Shown piece after piece: positions 7,530 to 14,171 of a stretch of DNA of 23,407 nucleotides. Made by a program: the position numbers and the translations under genes. Numbering within the stretch: position 1 is the first letter of the stretch; each line of letters opens with the position of its first letter. Below the pieces are notes generated by a model. That model was not told the origin of the DNA. It did not search any database and saw only the letters and a list, made by a program, of their open reading frames with translations. The stretch spans positions 1 to 23,407 of the forward strand of contig JAFAGU010000067.1 of assembly GCA_019237595.1 (NCBI GenBank), written 5' to 3'. This DNA is from Betaproteobacteria bacterium. Lineage in GTDB: Bacteria > Pseudomonadota > Gammaproteobacteria > Burkholderiales > SG8-39.

Positions 7530-8288
7530 GTGCTGCGGGCAGCGCTTCGCCTCCTTCGCCTCCTCCCCTGCCTCGCCGCCGGCTTCGCGGCGGCGGGCTT
7601 CTTTCCCCTTCTCGATCCGGCCGCGCGCCGCCGAGCCATTGCGCTCTGGTGCCGGTCGCTCCTCTGGGCGGTCGACGTGAGGCTTTCCCGTGCGGGCGCA
7701 GCGCCGCGCGGGCCGGCGCTCGTCGTGGCGAACCACGTGTCCTGGCTGGACGTCGCGGCGATCGCCTCGCGCACGCCGGCCACTTTCGTATGCAAGTCCG
7801 AGATCGCGGCGTGGCCCGGCATCGGCTGGCTGCTCGAGCGCGCCGGCACGATCTTCATCCGGCGCGGCCGCCTTCGCGACGTCCTGCGCGTGAACGACCT
7901 CGTGCGCGAGCGCCTGGCTCGCGGCGAGACGGTCGTCTTCTTCCCCGAGGGCACGACCACCGATGGGACCTTCGTCCTGCCATTCCGCTCGGCGCTCTTC
8001 CAGCCTGCCGCGGAGCGCGGCCTGCCGGTTTGTCCCGCCGCCCTGGCCTACTCCACCCCGGCGGCGATCTATGTCGGCGACACGAGCTTCGCCGAATCGC
8101 TCTTCGCCATCGCGCGCGAGCCGCGGCTGGAAGCCAGCATCGCCTTCACGCCGGCTCTCGCCAGCGCCGATCGCAAGCGCGCCGCGCGCGAGGCACGACA
8201 GGCGATCGTGGACGCCTGCAGGGCGCCTCGCTTCGCGGAGCCTGCGTCGGGAGACCGAAGAAAGCCGCTGCGCCTCGCGCGGGCCTGA
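7530..8288 (+). CDS. PlsC-family lysophospholipid/lyso-ornithine-lipid acyltransferase
   Basis: 252-residue membrane-associated O-acyltransferase. Catalytic block I is intact (NHVSWLD: H69, D74), as is block III (VFFPEGTT, residues 138-141 for FPEG); the IFIRRGR segment between them fits block II. The N-terminus has a hydrophobic stretch (LLPCLAAGFAAAGFFPLL) typical of a membrane anchor. Family members acylate lysophosphatidate (PlsC) or lyso-ornithine lipid (OlsA). Pairing with the divergent OlsB-like gene favours an OlsA-type role, but sequence alone cannot decide. The start is uncertain: GTG 7530 fits family length, while ATG 7443 is in frame but would overlap the divergent gene and include the PHO box. 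The gene lies 2 bp upstream of ppk2, so an operon is likely. Confidence 0.83.
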   Translation: MLRAALRLLRLLPCLAAGFAAAGFFPLLDPAARRRAIALWCRSLLWAVDVRLSRAGAAPRGPALVVANHVSWLDVAAIASRTPATFVCKSEIAAWPGIGWLLERAGTIFIRRGRLRDVLRVNDLVRERLARGETVVFFPEGTTTDGTFVLPFRSALFQPAAERGLPVCPAALAYSTPAAIYVGDTSFAESLFAIAREPRLEASIAFTPALASADRKRAAREARQAIVDACRAPRFAEPASGDRRKPLRLARA

Positions 8289-8290
8289 CC

Positions 8291-9220
8291 ATGGAAGACG
8301 ACCGCCGGACCGGGATCGATCGCCGCGCCTATGCCGACCTCCTCGACAGCTTCGACGAGGAGCTCGAGATGGAGATTGACGACGGGCGCATGCAGCGCCT
8401 GCTGGACGAATTCTCCGAGCATCCCGACCGCGGCAGCCGGCCGCCGGAGATGGACCGGCGCAGATATTTCAAGGAGCTCTTCCGCCTCCAGGGCGAGCTC
8501 GTCAAGCTGCAGGACTGGGTCGTGCATCGCAAGCTCAAGATCGTCGTCCTCTTCGAGGGCCGCGACGCCGCAGGCAAGGGCAGCGCGATCAAGCGCATTA
8601 CCCAGCGGCTCAACCCGCGCGTGTGCCGCGTCGCGGCGCTGCCGGCCCCCAACGACCGAGAGCGCACGCAATGGTATTTCCAGCGCTACGTCGGCCACCT
8701 GCCGGCGGGCGGCGAGATGGTCCTCTTCGACCGCAGCTGGTACAACCGCGCGGGCGTCGAGAGCGTGATGGGCTTTTGCAGCGAAGCGGAGCGCGAAGAA
8801 TTCTTCCGCACCGTGCCCGAATTCGAGAAGATGCTCGTGCGCTCGGGCATCACGCTCCTCAAGTACTGGTTCTCAATCAGCGACGACGAGCAGCACCTGC
8901 GCTTCAAGATGCGCCTGCACGACCCGCTCAAGCAGTGGAAGCTCTCGCCGATGGACCTGGAGTCGCGCCGGCGCTGGGAGCAGTACACCAAGGCGAAGGA
9001 GGTCATGCTCGAGCGCACGCACATCCCGGAGGCGCGCTGGTGGATCGTCCACGCCGACGACAAGAAGCGCGCGCGGCTGAACTGCATCGCGCACCTGCTC
9101 TCGCAGATTCCCTACGACGTCGCGCCCCACGCCGAGGTCGCGCTGCCGGCCCGCGTGCACAACCCCGAATACCACCGCGGGCCGATTCCCCCCGAGATGT
9201 ACGTCCCCGAGGCTTACTGA
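8291..9220 (+). CDS. ppk2: Polyphosphate kinase 2, class I
   Basis: 309-residue cytosolic kinase that transfers phosphate between polyphosphate and nucleotides; this family usually uses polyphosphate to phosphorylate NDPs. Walker A GRDAAGKG lies at residues 90-97, Walker B/catalytic DRSWYNR from residue 147, and the lid region includes RTQWYFQRYVGHLP. Other family marks are RLHDPLKQWKLSPMD and EARWWIVHADDKKRARLN. An acidic N-terminal extension of about 60 residues precedes the kinase domain, which is single-copy as in class I. Coupled to the plsC-like gene with a 2-bp gap, so probably under the same PHO-like promoter. It ends one base from the end of the convergent pit gene. It fits mobilising stored polyphosphate when phosphate is scarce. 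Confidence 0.93.
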   Translation: MEDDRRTGIDRRAYADLLDSFDEELEMEIDDGRMQRLLDEFSEHPDRGSRPPEMDRRRYFKELFRLQGELVKLQDWVVHRKLKIVVLFEGRDAAGKGSAIKRITQRLNPRVCRVAALPAPNDRERTQWYFQRYVGHLPAGGEMVLFDRSWYNRAGVESVMGFCSEAEREEFFRTVPEFEKMLVRSGITLLKYWFSISDDEQHLRFKMRLHDPLKQWKLSPMDLESRRRWEQYTKAKEVMLERTHIPEARWWIVHADDKKRARLNCIAHLLSQIPYDVAPHAEVALPARVHNPEYHRGPIPPEMYVPEAY

Positions 9221-9221
9221 C

Positions 9222-10838
9222 CTAGAACGCCTTCGAGAAGACGTAGTAGAGCGTGCCGGAGAGCAGGATCGCCGCCGGCAGCGTCAGCACCCACGCCATG
9301 AGGAGGTTGCGGATCGTCGCCATCTGCAGCCCTGACTTGTTCGCCGCCATGGTCCCCGCCACGCCGGATGCGAGGACGTGGGTGGTCGACACTGGAAGGC
9401 CGTAGAGGTCGGCCGCGGCGATCGTTCCCATCGCCACGAGCTCCGCCGAGGCGCCCTGCGCGTAAGTGAGGTGCGACTTGCCGATCTTCTCGCCGACGGT
9501 GACGACGATGCGCTTCCAGCCCACCATCGTGCCCAAGCCCAGGGCGATCGCCACCGCGACCTTCACCCACAGGGGAATGAACTTCGTCGAGTTGTCGAGG
9601 GAGGTCTTGAAGGCGGCGAGGTTCTTCGCCGTCTCGACATCGAGGCCCACGTCGGGCGACTTGGCGAGGAAGCGGATTGCCTCGGAAGCAAGGTACATGT
9701 CGTTGCGCACGTTCTGCACCGTGTCGGCGGGCATCTTGCGCATGCTGCCGTGCTTCTGGACATTGTCGGCGATCGAGGCGCCGAGCGCGGCGAGCGCCGG
9801 AATCGTGTCGGGCGCCGCCTTGCGCGTGCGCACGAATTCGGTGACGGCCTTGCGCGCGTCGGCGGGCGCGGGCACATTGCCGGCCTGCTTGCGCAGCGAA
9901 TCCACTGAGACGTGCGCGATGGCCAGGAACTGCGTCACCTGCGAGTCCGGCATGGCGCGGTTGAGCGCGTACGCCGCGGGGACCGTGCCGATGAGGATGA
10001 GCATGATGAGGCCCATGCCCTTCTGCCCGTCGTTCGAGCCGTGGGCGAAGCTCACGCCCGTGCACGTGAGGACGAGGATGCCGCGGATCCACCAGGGCGG
10101 CGCGCGCCGGCCCTCGGGCTCGCGGTACAGCGCGGGCTTGTTCACGAGGAACTTGAGCGTAAGGAGCAGCACCGCGGCGCAGACGAAGCCCACGAGCGGC
10201 GAAAGGACGAGCGAGTAGCCGATCTTCGCGGCCTGCGACCAGTCCACGCCGCTCGTGCCGTCGGCGGCGCGCATGAGCTGGTTCGCGAGGCCCACACCGA
10301 TGATGGAGCCGATGAGCGTGTGGGAGCTCGAGGCCGGCAGGCCGAGATACCAGGTACCCACGTTCCAGATGATCGCCGCGATGAGGAGCGCAAAGACCAT
10401 CGCGAAGCCGGCGCTGCTCCCGACCTGGAGGATCAGCTCCACCGGCAGGAGCGAGATGATGCCGAAGGCCACGGCGCCGGAGGAAAAGAGCACGCCGAGG
10501 AAATTCCACGTCCCCGACCACACGACCGCGAAATGCGGCTGCAGCGAGTGGGTGTAGATCACGGTCGCCACGGCGTTCGCCGTGTCGTGGAAGCCGTTCA
10601 CGAATTCGAAGCCCAGCGCGATGAAGAGCGCGACGCCGAGCAGGAGGAACGGGAAGAGCGAGCTCGCCCGGACCTGCGCTTCGGTCACGTCCGCGTAGAG
10701 GCTGTAGGCGGTATAGACGACGCCCGCGACGAGCACGCCGAAGAAGATGAAGGCGCTGCCCATGCCGCTGGACGCATTGAGATTGGGCTTGTGCGCCGTC
10801 GGCTGCGAGACGTGCAGCGGCGCTGCGAGCTCGGTCAT
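9222..10838 (-). CDS. pit: Pit-family inorganic phosphate transporter
   Basis: 538-residue inner-membrane phosphate (metal-phosphate)/H+ symporter. Both inverted PiT signatures are present: GFHDTANAVATVI (from residue 82) and, in the C-terminal half, GLPVSTTHVLASGVAGTM; HGSNDGQKGMG also matches. About ten to twelve hydrophobic segments flank a large soluble loop in the middle (from about SVDSLRKQ to DNSTKF) that is rich in charged residues. The first roughly 25 residues form a polar leader before the first membrane segment. A triple PHO-box-like repeat at 10879-10907 ends 40 bp upstream of the ATG, pointing to phosphate-starvation control, which is not the classical picture of Pit as a constitutive low-affinity system. 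Confidence 0.93.
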   Translation of the reverse strand: MTELAAPLHVSQPTAHKPNLNASSGMGSAFIFFGVLVAGVVYTAYSLYADVTEAQVRASSLFPFLLLGVALFIALGFEFVNGFHDTANAVATVIYTHSLQPHFAVVWSGTWNFLGVLFSSGAVAFGIISLLPVELILQVGSSAGFAMVFALLIAAIIWNVGTWYLGLPASSSHTLIGSIIGVGLANQLMRAADGTSGVDWSQAAKIGYSLVLSPLVGFVCAAVLLLTLKFLVNKPALYREPEGRRAPPWWIRGILVLTCTGVSFAHGSNDGQKGMGLIMLILIGTVPAAYALNRAMPDSQVTQFLAIAHVSVDSLRKQAGNVPAPADARKAVTEFVRTRKAAPDTIPALAALGASIADNVQKHGSMRKMPADTVQNVRNDMYLASEAIRFLAKSPDVGLDVETAKNLAAFKTSLDNSTKFIPLWVKVAVAIALGLGTMVGWKRIVVTVGEKIGKSHLTYAQGASAELVAMGTIAAADLYGLPVSTTHVLASGVAGTMAANKSGLQMATIRNLLMAWVLTLPAAILLSGTLYYVFSKAF

Positions 10839-10878
10839 GGATCCCTCCCCGGGGAAAACGTCAGCTTGCGCAACGGAT

Positions 10879-10907
10879 GTGACGGCAAGGTGACCGTCAC
10901 CTGACGG
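10879..10907 (-). promoter_or_regulatory. Candidate triple PHO box upstream of pit
   Basis: Minus strand reads CCGTCAG-GTGA-CGGTCAC-CTTG-CCGTCAC: three 7-mers each 11 bp apart, oriented towards pit and ending 40 bp before its ATG. This is the most regular repeat in the window. A weak -10 candidate (CAAGCT, 10863-10868) follows after 10 bp. It sits just beyond the stop of the PhnZ-like gene, so pit can be switched separately from the phn operon. Confidence 0.7.
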
Positions 10908-10913
10908 TCATTT

Positions 10914-11462
10914 CTAGGCCGGAACCGCCAGCGAGCACGCGTGCAGCATCGGTGCGTAGTGCTGCAGCGCCGGAGTCGGACGCGAGGGCTCCTTCGCCTG
11001 GTCGTCGAACCGGCGCAGGAGCACCGCCTCGAGCGCGTGCGGCTCGTTGATGAAGCGTTTCGCTTCCTCGGCCCCGAAGCGCCCGCCCTGCAGCTCGAGC
11101 GATCGCCGCGAGGCCGCCGAGAGCGAGGACCAGTAGTCCTGCTCGAGATAGCAGAGGTAGCGCTTCGCATCCACGTGCAGGCGGATAGGATCCAGCACCG
11201 CCGGCGGCAGCACGCCGCGCAGGAACGGCATCGCGACATACTGGTGAACGTCGTCCATGCCGGGACGCTCCGCCGCGCCGGCGAGCAGGTGCCCGATATC
11301 GTGCAGGAGGCACGCGACCGTGAGCTCCGTCGAGGCCCCGGAGGCCTCCGCGAGCTGCGCGCACTGGAGCGCGTGCTCGAGCTGCGAGACGCGTTCGCCT
11401 CCATAGGCGGCTGCGCCTTGCGATTCATAGAGCTGGAGGATGCCGTAGATGGTAAGCGCCAT
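10914..11462 (-). CDS. PhnZ/TmpB-like HD-domain phosphonate oxygenase
   Basis: 182-residue HD-domain protein of the phosphonate-degradation-associated type. PhnZ and TmpB are mixed-valent di-iron oxygenases that cleave the C-P bond of alpha-hydroxylated phosphonates. Metal-ligand candidates follow the PhnZ order: H30, H54-D55 with H58 (LLHDIGHLL), H73, H96, and a later Asp in RRFDDQAK. Tyr20 and Glu23 sit 10 and 7 residues before H30, the same spacing as the substrate-gating Tyr and Glu of PhnZ as I recall them. Lys100 matches a substrate-phosphonate lysine. It follows phnE by 14 bp, so it is probably the last gene of the phnCDE operon. No Shine-Dalgarno is evident. The partner 2-oxoglutarate hydroxylase (PhnY/TmpA) is not in the window. 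Exact substrate unknown. Confidence 0.82.
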   Translation of the reverse strand: MALTIYGILQLYESQGAAAYGGERVSQLEHALQCAQLAEASGASTELTVACLLHDIGHLLAGAAERPGMDDVHQYVAMPFLRGVLPPAVLDPIRLHVDAKRYLCYLEQDYWSSLSAASRRSLELQGGRFGAEEAKRFINEPHALEAVLLRRFDDQAKEPSRPTPALQHYAPMLHACSLAVPA

Positions 11463-11484
11463 GGGTCAGATGAGGGTCAGATGA
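11463..11484. repeat. Exact 11-bp tandem duplication at the phnE stop / phnZ-like start
   Basis: GGGTCAGATGA occurs twice in tandem (11463-11473 and 11474-11484). One copy contains the phnE stop codon and the other ends at the ATG of the PhnZ-like gene. The GTCA cores are 11 bp apart like a PHO box, but on the plus strand with no plus-strand gene downstream, so I record it as a duplication and not as an operator. Confidence 0.85.
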
Positions 11485-12268
11485 AGAGCTTTCGCAAACG
11501 GGCGGAAACGAGGTCGAGCACGGTGACGGTGACGACGATGATGATCATCACGGCACAGGTCTCGGCGTAGTAGAAGCCGCGGATGATTTCCCAGAGCACC
11601 ACGCCGATTCCGCCCGCGCCGACCATGCCGACCACCGAGGCCGAGCGCACGTTCGACTCGAAGCGGTAGAGCGCATAGGAAATCCAGAGCGGGATCACCT
11701 GCGGGATGACGCCGTAGGCGATTTCCTCGAGCTTGGAAGCGCCCGTGGCGCGGATGCCCTCCACCGGCTGCGGGTCGATCGCCTCGACCGCCTCGGAGAA
11801 GAGCTTGGCGAGGATGCCGGTCGTATGGACCCAGAGGGCGAGCACGCCGGCAAAGGGGCCGAGGCCCACGGCGACGACGAAGAGCATGGCGAACACCATC
11901 TCGTTGATCGCGCGCGCCGCATCCATCAGCCGCCGCACCGGCTGGTGGATCCAGGCCGGCGCGGTGTTGGCCGAGCACAGGAGCCCGAAGGGCACGGCGC
12001 AGACGACCGCAAGCGCGGTGCCCCAGAGCGCGATCTCGAGCGTGACTAGCATCTCGCCGACATAAGTGCGCCACTCCCGGAAGTTGGGCGGGAAAAAGCC
12101 CGAGGCGTACTGCGCCATGTTGCCGGCGTCGCGGAAGAGGTCCGCGGGCCGCATGTCGGCGCCCTTCCAGGACGCAGCGAGAAGCGCGAGCACGACGCCC
12201 CAGCCGGCGAGCGCGGCGAGCGAGCTCCGCGAAGCCGCCGCGGGTTGCGCGAGCGCCGCGCCCGTCAT
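11477..12268 (-). CDS. phnE: Phosphonate ABC transporter permease PhnE
   Basis: 263-residue inner-membrane permease of the PhnCDE phosphonate importer. About five to six hydrophobic segments are visible, and the cytoplasmic EAA loop that contacts the ATPase PhnC reads EGIRATGASKLEEIAYGVIPQ (near residue 170-190). YALYRFESNVRSASVVGMVGAGGIG after it is highly characteristic of PhnE. The ATG at 12268 lies 4 bp after the phnD stop. Its stop codon is embedded in an 11-bp tandem duplication. Single permease, so it presumably acts as a homodimer. Confidence 0.93.
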   Translation of the reverse strand: MTGAALAQPAAASRSSLAALAGWGVVLALLAASWKGADMRPADLFRDAGNMAQYASGFFPPNFREWRTYVGEMLVTLEIALWGTALAVVCAVPFGLLCSANTAPAWIHQPVRRLMDAARAINEMVFAMLFVVAVGLGPFAGVLALWVHTTGILAKLFSEAVEAIDPQPVEGIRATGASKLEEIAYGVIPQVIPLWISYALYRFESNVRSASVVGMVGAGGIGVVLWEIIRGFYYAETCAVMIIIVVTVTVLDLVSARLRKLFI

Positions 12269-12272
12269 CGCG

Positions 12273-13220
12273 CTACCTCAGCTCGGCGAGCTTGTGGTCG
12301 AGCTCCGCGAGCTTCTGCTGCCGCTCCGCGGCGCTCAGTCGCTCGTCGGCTGCGACCTTGGTGCGCTCGCGGTACACCTCCAGGAGCCGCACGGGCTTCA
12401 GCTGGTCGTTCGACGACTCGAGGAAGGCCTGGTATTTCAATTCCGAAAGGATCGCCTTCTCGCGCGGGTCGGACTTCCCGTAGGCAAGGAAGAAGTCCTT
12501 CACCTTGCGCTTCACCTGCGCGTCCAGGTCCTTGCGCCAGAGCATCGGGTCCGAGGGGATGAGCGGCGACTTCCAGACGATGCGCACCTGCTTCGCGATT
12601 TCGGGCCGGCGGTCGAGCACGCGGTCCCAGGTCTCGGAAGCGAACACGGCCGCGTCGATCTGCCGCGTCGCGACCGCGACGATGTTCGTCTCGTGATTCG
12701 CGCTGCGGATGGTCTTGAACGCGGTCTTGGGGTCGACGTTGTGCACGGCGAAAATGTAGTAGCTCGGCACGAGGAAGCCCGACGTGGAATTCGGCTCGCC
12801 GATCCCGAACGAGAGCGTCTTCGCGCTCCTGAGCAGGTCGTCGAGGGACTGGATCGGGCTTTCCTGGGGCACGCCCAGGTAGCTGTAGTAGCCCATCGTG
12901 CCGTCCCAGTACAGGACCTTCGCGAAGATCTCGCCCTGCGCCCGGTCGACCGCTTCCATGGCCGACTTGTTGCCGAACCACGCGAGCTGCACCTTGTTGA
13001 AGCGCATGGCTTCGATGATGCCGGCGTAGTCGGGCGCGAAGAACGCGTTCACCTTGATGCCGATCGCCTTCTCCATGTCGGCGAGGAAGGGCTGCCACGA
13101 CGCCTTGAGGTTCTGCGTCGATTCGGTCGAGATGATGCCGAAGTTGAGCTCCTTCGGCGCCTCGGCAAGGGCCGAAGTCGCCAGCAGGAGAGCGAATGCT
13201 GCGAGGAGCCTTCTCATCAT
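12273..13220 (-). CDS. phnD: Phosphonate ABC transporter substrate-binding protein PhnD
   Basis: 315-residue periplasmic binding protein that captures phosphonates for PhnCE. Residues 1-19 form a Sec signal peptide (MRRLLAAFALLLATSALA-E). Family marks are LNFGIISTES, the NKVQLAWFGNKSAMEAV segment, GEPNSTSGFLVPSYY and IDAAVFASETWDR. ATG 13220 was chosen over the adjacent ATG 13217 and upstream TTG 13226, because AGGAGG at 13228-13233 is spaced 7 nt from it. The C-terminal tail is a charged helix (ERLSAAERQQKLAELDHKL). Ligand specificity cannot be read from sequence. It lies 25 bp downstream of phnC in the same operon. Confidence 0.93.
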   Translation of the reverse strand: MMRRLLAAFALLLATSALAEAPKELNFGIISTESTQNLKASWQPFLADMEKAIGIKVNAFFAPDYAGIIEAMRFNKVQLAWFGNKSAMEAVDRAQGEIFAKVLYWDGTMGYYSYLGVPQESPIQSLDDLLRSAKTLSFGIGEPNSTSGFLVPSYYIFAVHNVDPKTAFKTIRSANHETNIVAVATRQIDAAVFASETWDRVLDRRPEIAKQVRIVWKSPLIPSDPMLWRKDLDAQVKRKVKDFFLAYGKSDPREKAILSELKYQAFLESSNDQLKPVRLLEVYRERTKVAADERLSAAERQQKLAELDHKLAELR

Positions 13221-13227
13221 CGTCAAT

Positions 13228-13233
13228 CCTCCT
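13228..13233 (-). promoter_or_regulatory. Ribosome binding site fixing the phnD start
   Basis: AGGAGG on the minus strand, 7 nt before ATG 13220. It is the strongest such site in the phnCDE group, consistent with high demand for the binding protein. Confidence 0.75.
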
Positions 13234-13245
13234 ATCTGTGGGTAT

Positions 13246-14112
13246 TCAGCCGGCCTGGGCGGCCAGGCGCACTTCCTCGAGCTCGGGCCGCCGCGAGGGA
13301 CGCTCGCCGAGAGCCGAGATGGGGTCCGGAAGCGAAAGGATCTCGTCGGCTTCCGCGCCGTAGAGCTCGCGAAGGAGCGCCGGCGTGAGGCGCGCGGAGG
13401 GACCGTCGTAGACCACCCGCCCGGCGCGCAGCGCGATCGTGCGCGCGCAATACTTGAGCGCGACGTTCACCTGGTGGAGCGAGACGAGAACCGTGCAGCC
13501 GTCCTCGGCGTTGATCCTCTTCAGGATGTCCATGACGCGCCGCGAGGACTCCGGATCGAGGGACGCGATCGGCTCGTCGGCGAGCACGACCTTCGCGCCC
13601 TGGATGAGCGTGCGCGCGATGGCGGCACGCTGCTGCTGCCCGCCGGAAAGCGTCGAGGCGCGCTGCCCGGCGTGCGCGGCGATGCCGACGCGCTCGAGCG
13701 CCTGGAACGCTCGCTCGCGTTCGCTGCCGAGAAAGATGCGCAGGATCCCGCGCCAGGCGGGCATGCGGTGCAGGTTGCCCGCGAGCACGTTGACGAGCAC
13801 GGGAAGCCGCGGCACGAGGTTGAATTGCTGGAAGACAAATCCCACGCCGGCGCGCACGCGGCGCACGCCCCGCGAGAGGCGCCCGCCTTCCTGCACGAGC
13901 GCGCCATGCACCTGCACCTCGCCCGCGTCGCCGGTCACGAGGCCGGCGATGTGCCGCAGCAGCGTCGACTTGCCGGACCCGGAGGCGCCGATCAGCGCGA
14001 CCATCTCGCCGGGCATCACTTCGAGGTTGACGGTTTCCAGCGCCTGGCGAGAGCCGTAGCGCTTCGAGAGCCCGCGCACGCGGATCGCCGCGGCTTGCGA
14101 AATCGGCTGCAT
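13246..14112 (-). CDS. phnC: Phosphonate ABC transporter ATP-binding protein PhnC
   Basis: 288-residue ATPase that energises phosphonate import through PhnE. Walker A is GASGSGKST, the Q-loop region is GFVFQQFNLVPRLPVLVNVLAG, the ABC signature is LSGGQQQRAAIART, Walker B is VVLADEPIASLDP and the switch His lies in LVSLHQVNVA. A C-terminal extension of about 25 residues (ISALGERPSRRPELEEVRL) is beyond the usual end. The ATG at 14112 fits family length; the open frame extends upstream only as a shadow over phnM. A PHO-box-like repeat at 14153-14170 lies 40 bp before the ATG, so phnCDE has its own regulated promoter behind phnM. Confidence 0.93.
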   Translation of the reverse strand: MQPISQAAAIRVRGLSKRYGSRQALETVNLEVMPGEMVALIGASGSGKSTLLRHIAGLVTGDAGEVQVHGALVQEGGRLSRGVRRVRAGVGFVFQQFNLVPRLPVLVNVLAGNLHRMPAWRGILRIFLGSERERAFQALERVGIAAHAGQRASTLSGGQQQRAAIARTLIQGAKVVLADEPIASLDPESSRRVMDILKRINAEDGCTVLVSLHQVNVALKYCARTIALRAGRVVYDGPSARLTPALLRELYGAEADEILSLPDPISALGERPSRRPELEEVRLAAQAG

Positions 14113-14152
14113 GTCGTCTCGGACGTCCCCGCGGGAAGTTTGCGTTCGCACT

Positions 14153-14170
14153 GTGACGGTTCGGTGACCG
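14153..14170 (-). promoter_or_regulatory. Candidate PHO box upstream of phnC
   Basis: Minus strand reads CGGTCAC-CGAA-CCGTCAC, two close 7-mers 11 bp apart oriented towards phnC, ending 40 bp before its ATG, the same distance as at pit. A weak -10 candidate CAAACT (14137-14142) follows after 10 bp. The box begins 1 bp after the phnM stop codon. Confidence 0.65.
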
Positions 14171-14171
14171 G

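Noticed and set aside
7466..8290. In-frame upstream extension of ppk2 through the plsC-like gene
   Set aside because: The extension is an Arg/Ala-rich out-of-frame reading of the acyltransferase; ppk2 starts naturally at ATG 8291.
12066..13388. Long plus-strand open frame opposite phnD/phnE
   Set aside because: Antisense shadow of two well-supported transporter genes, with low-complexity Arg/Leu/Glu composition.
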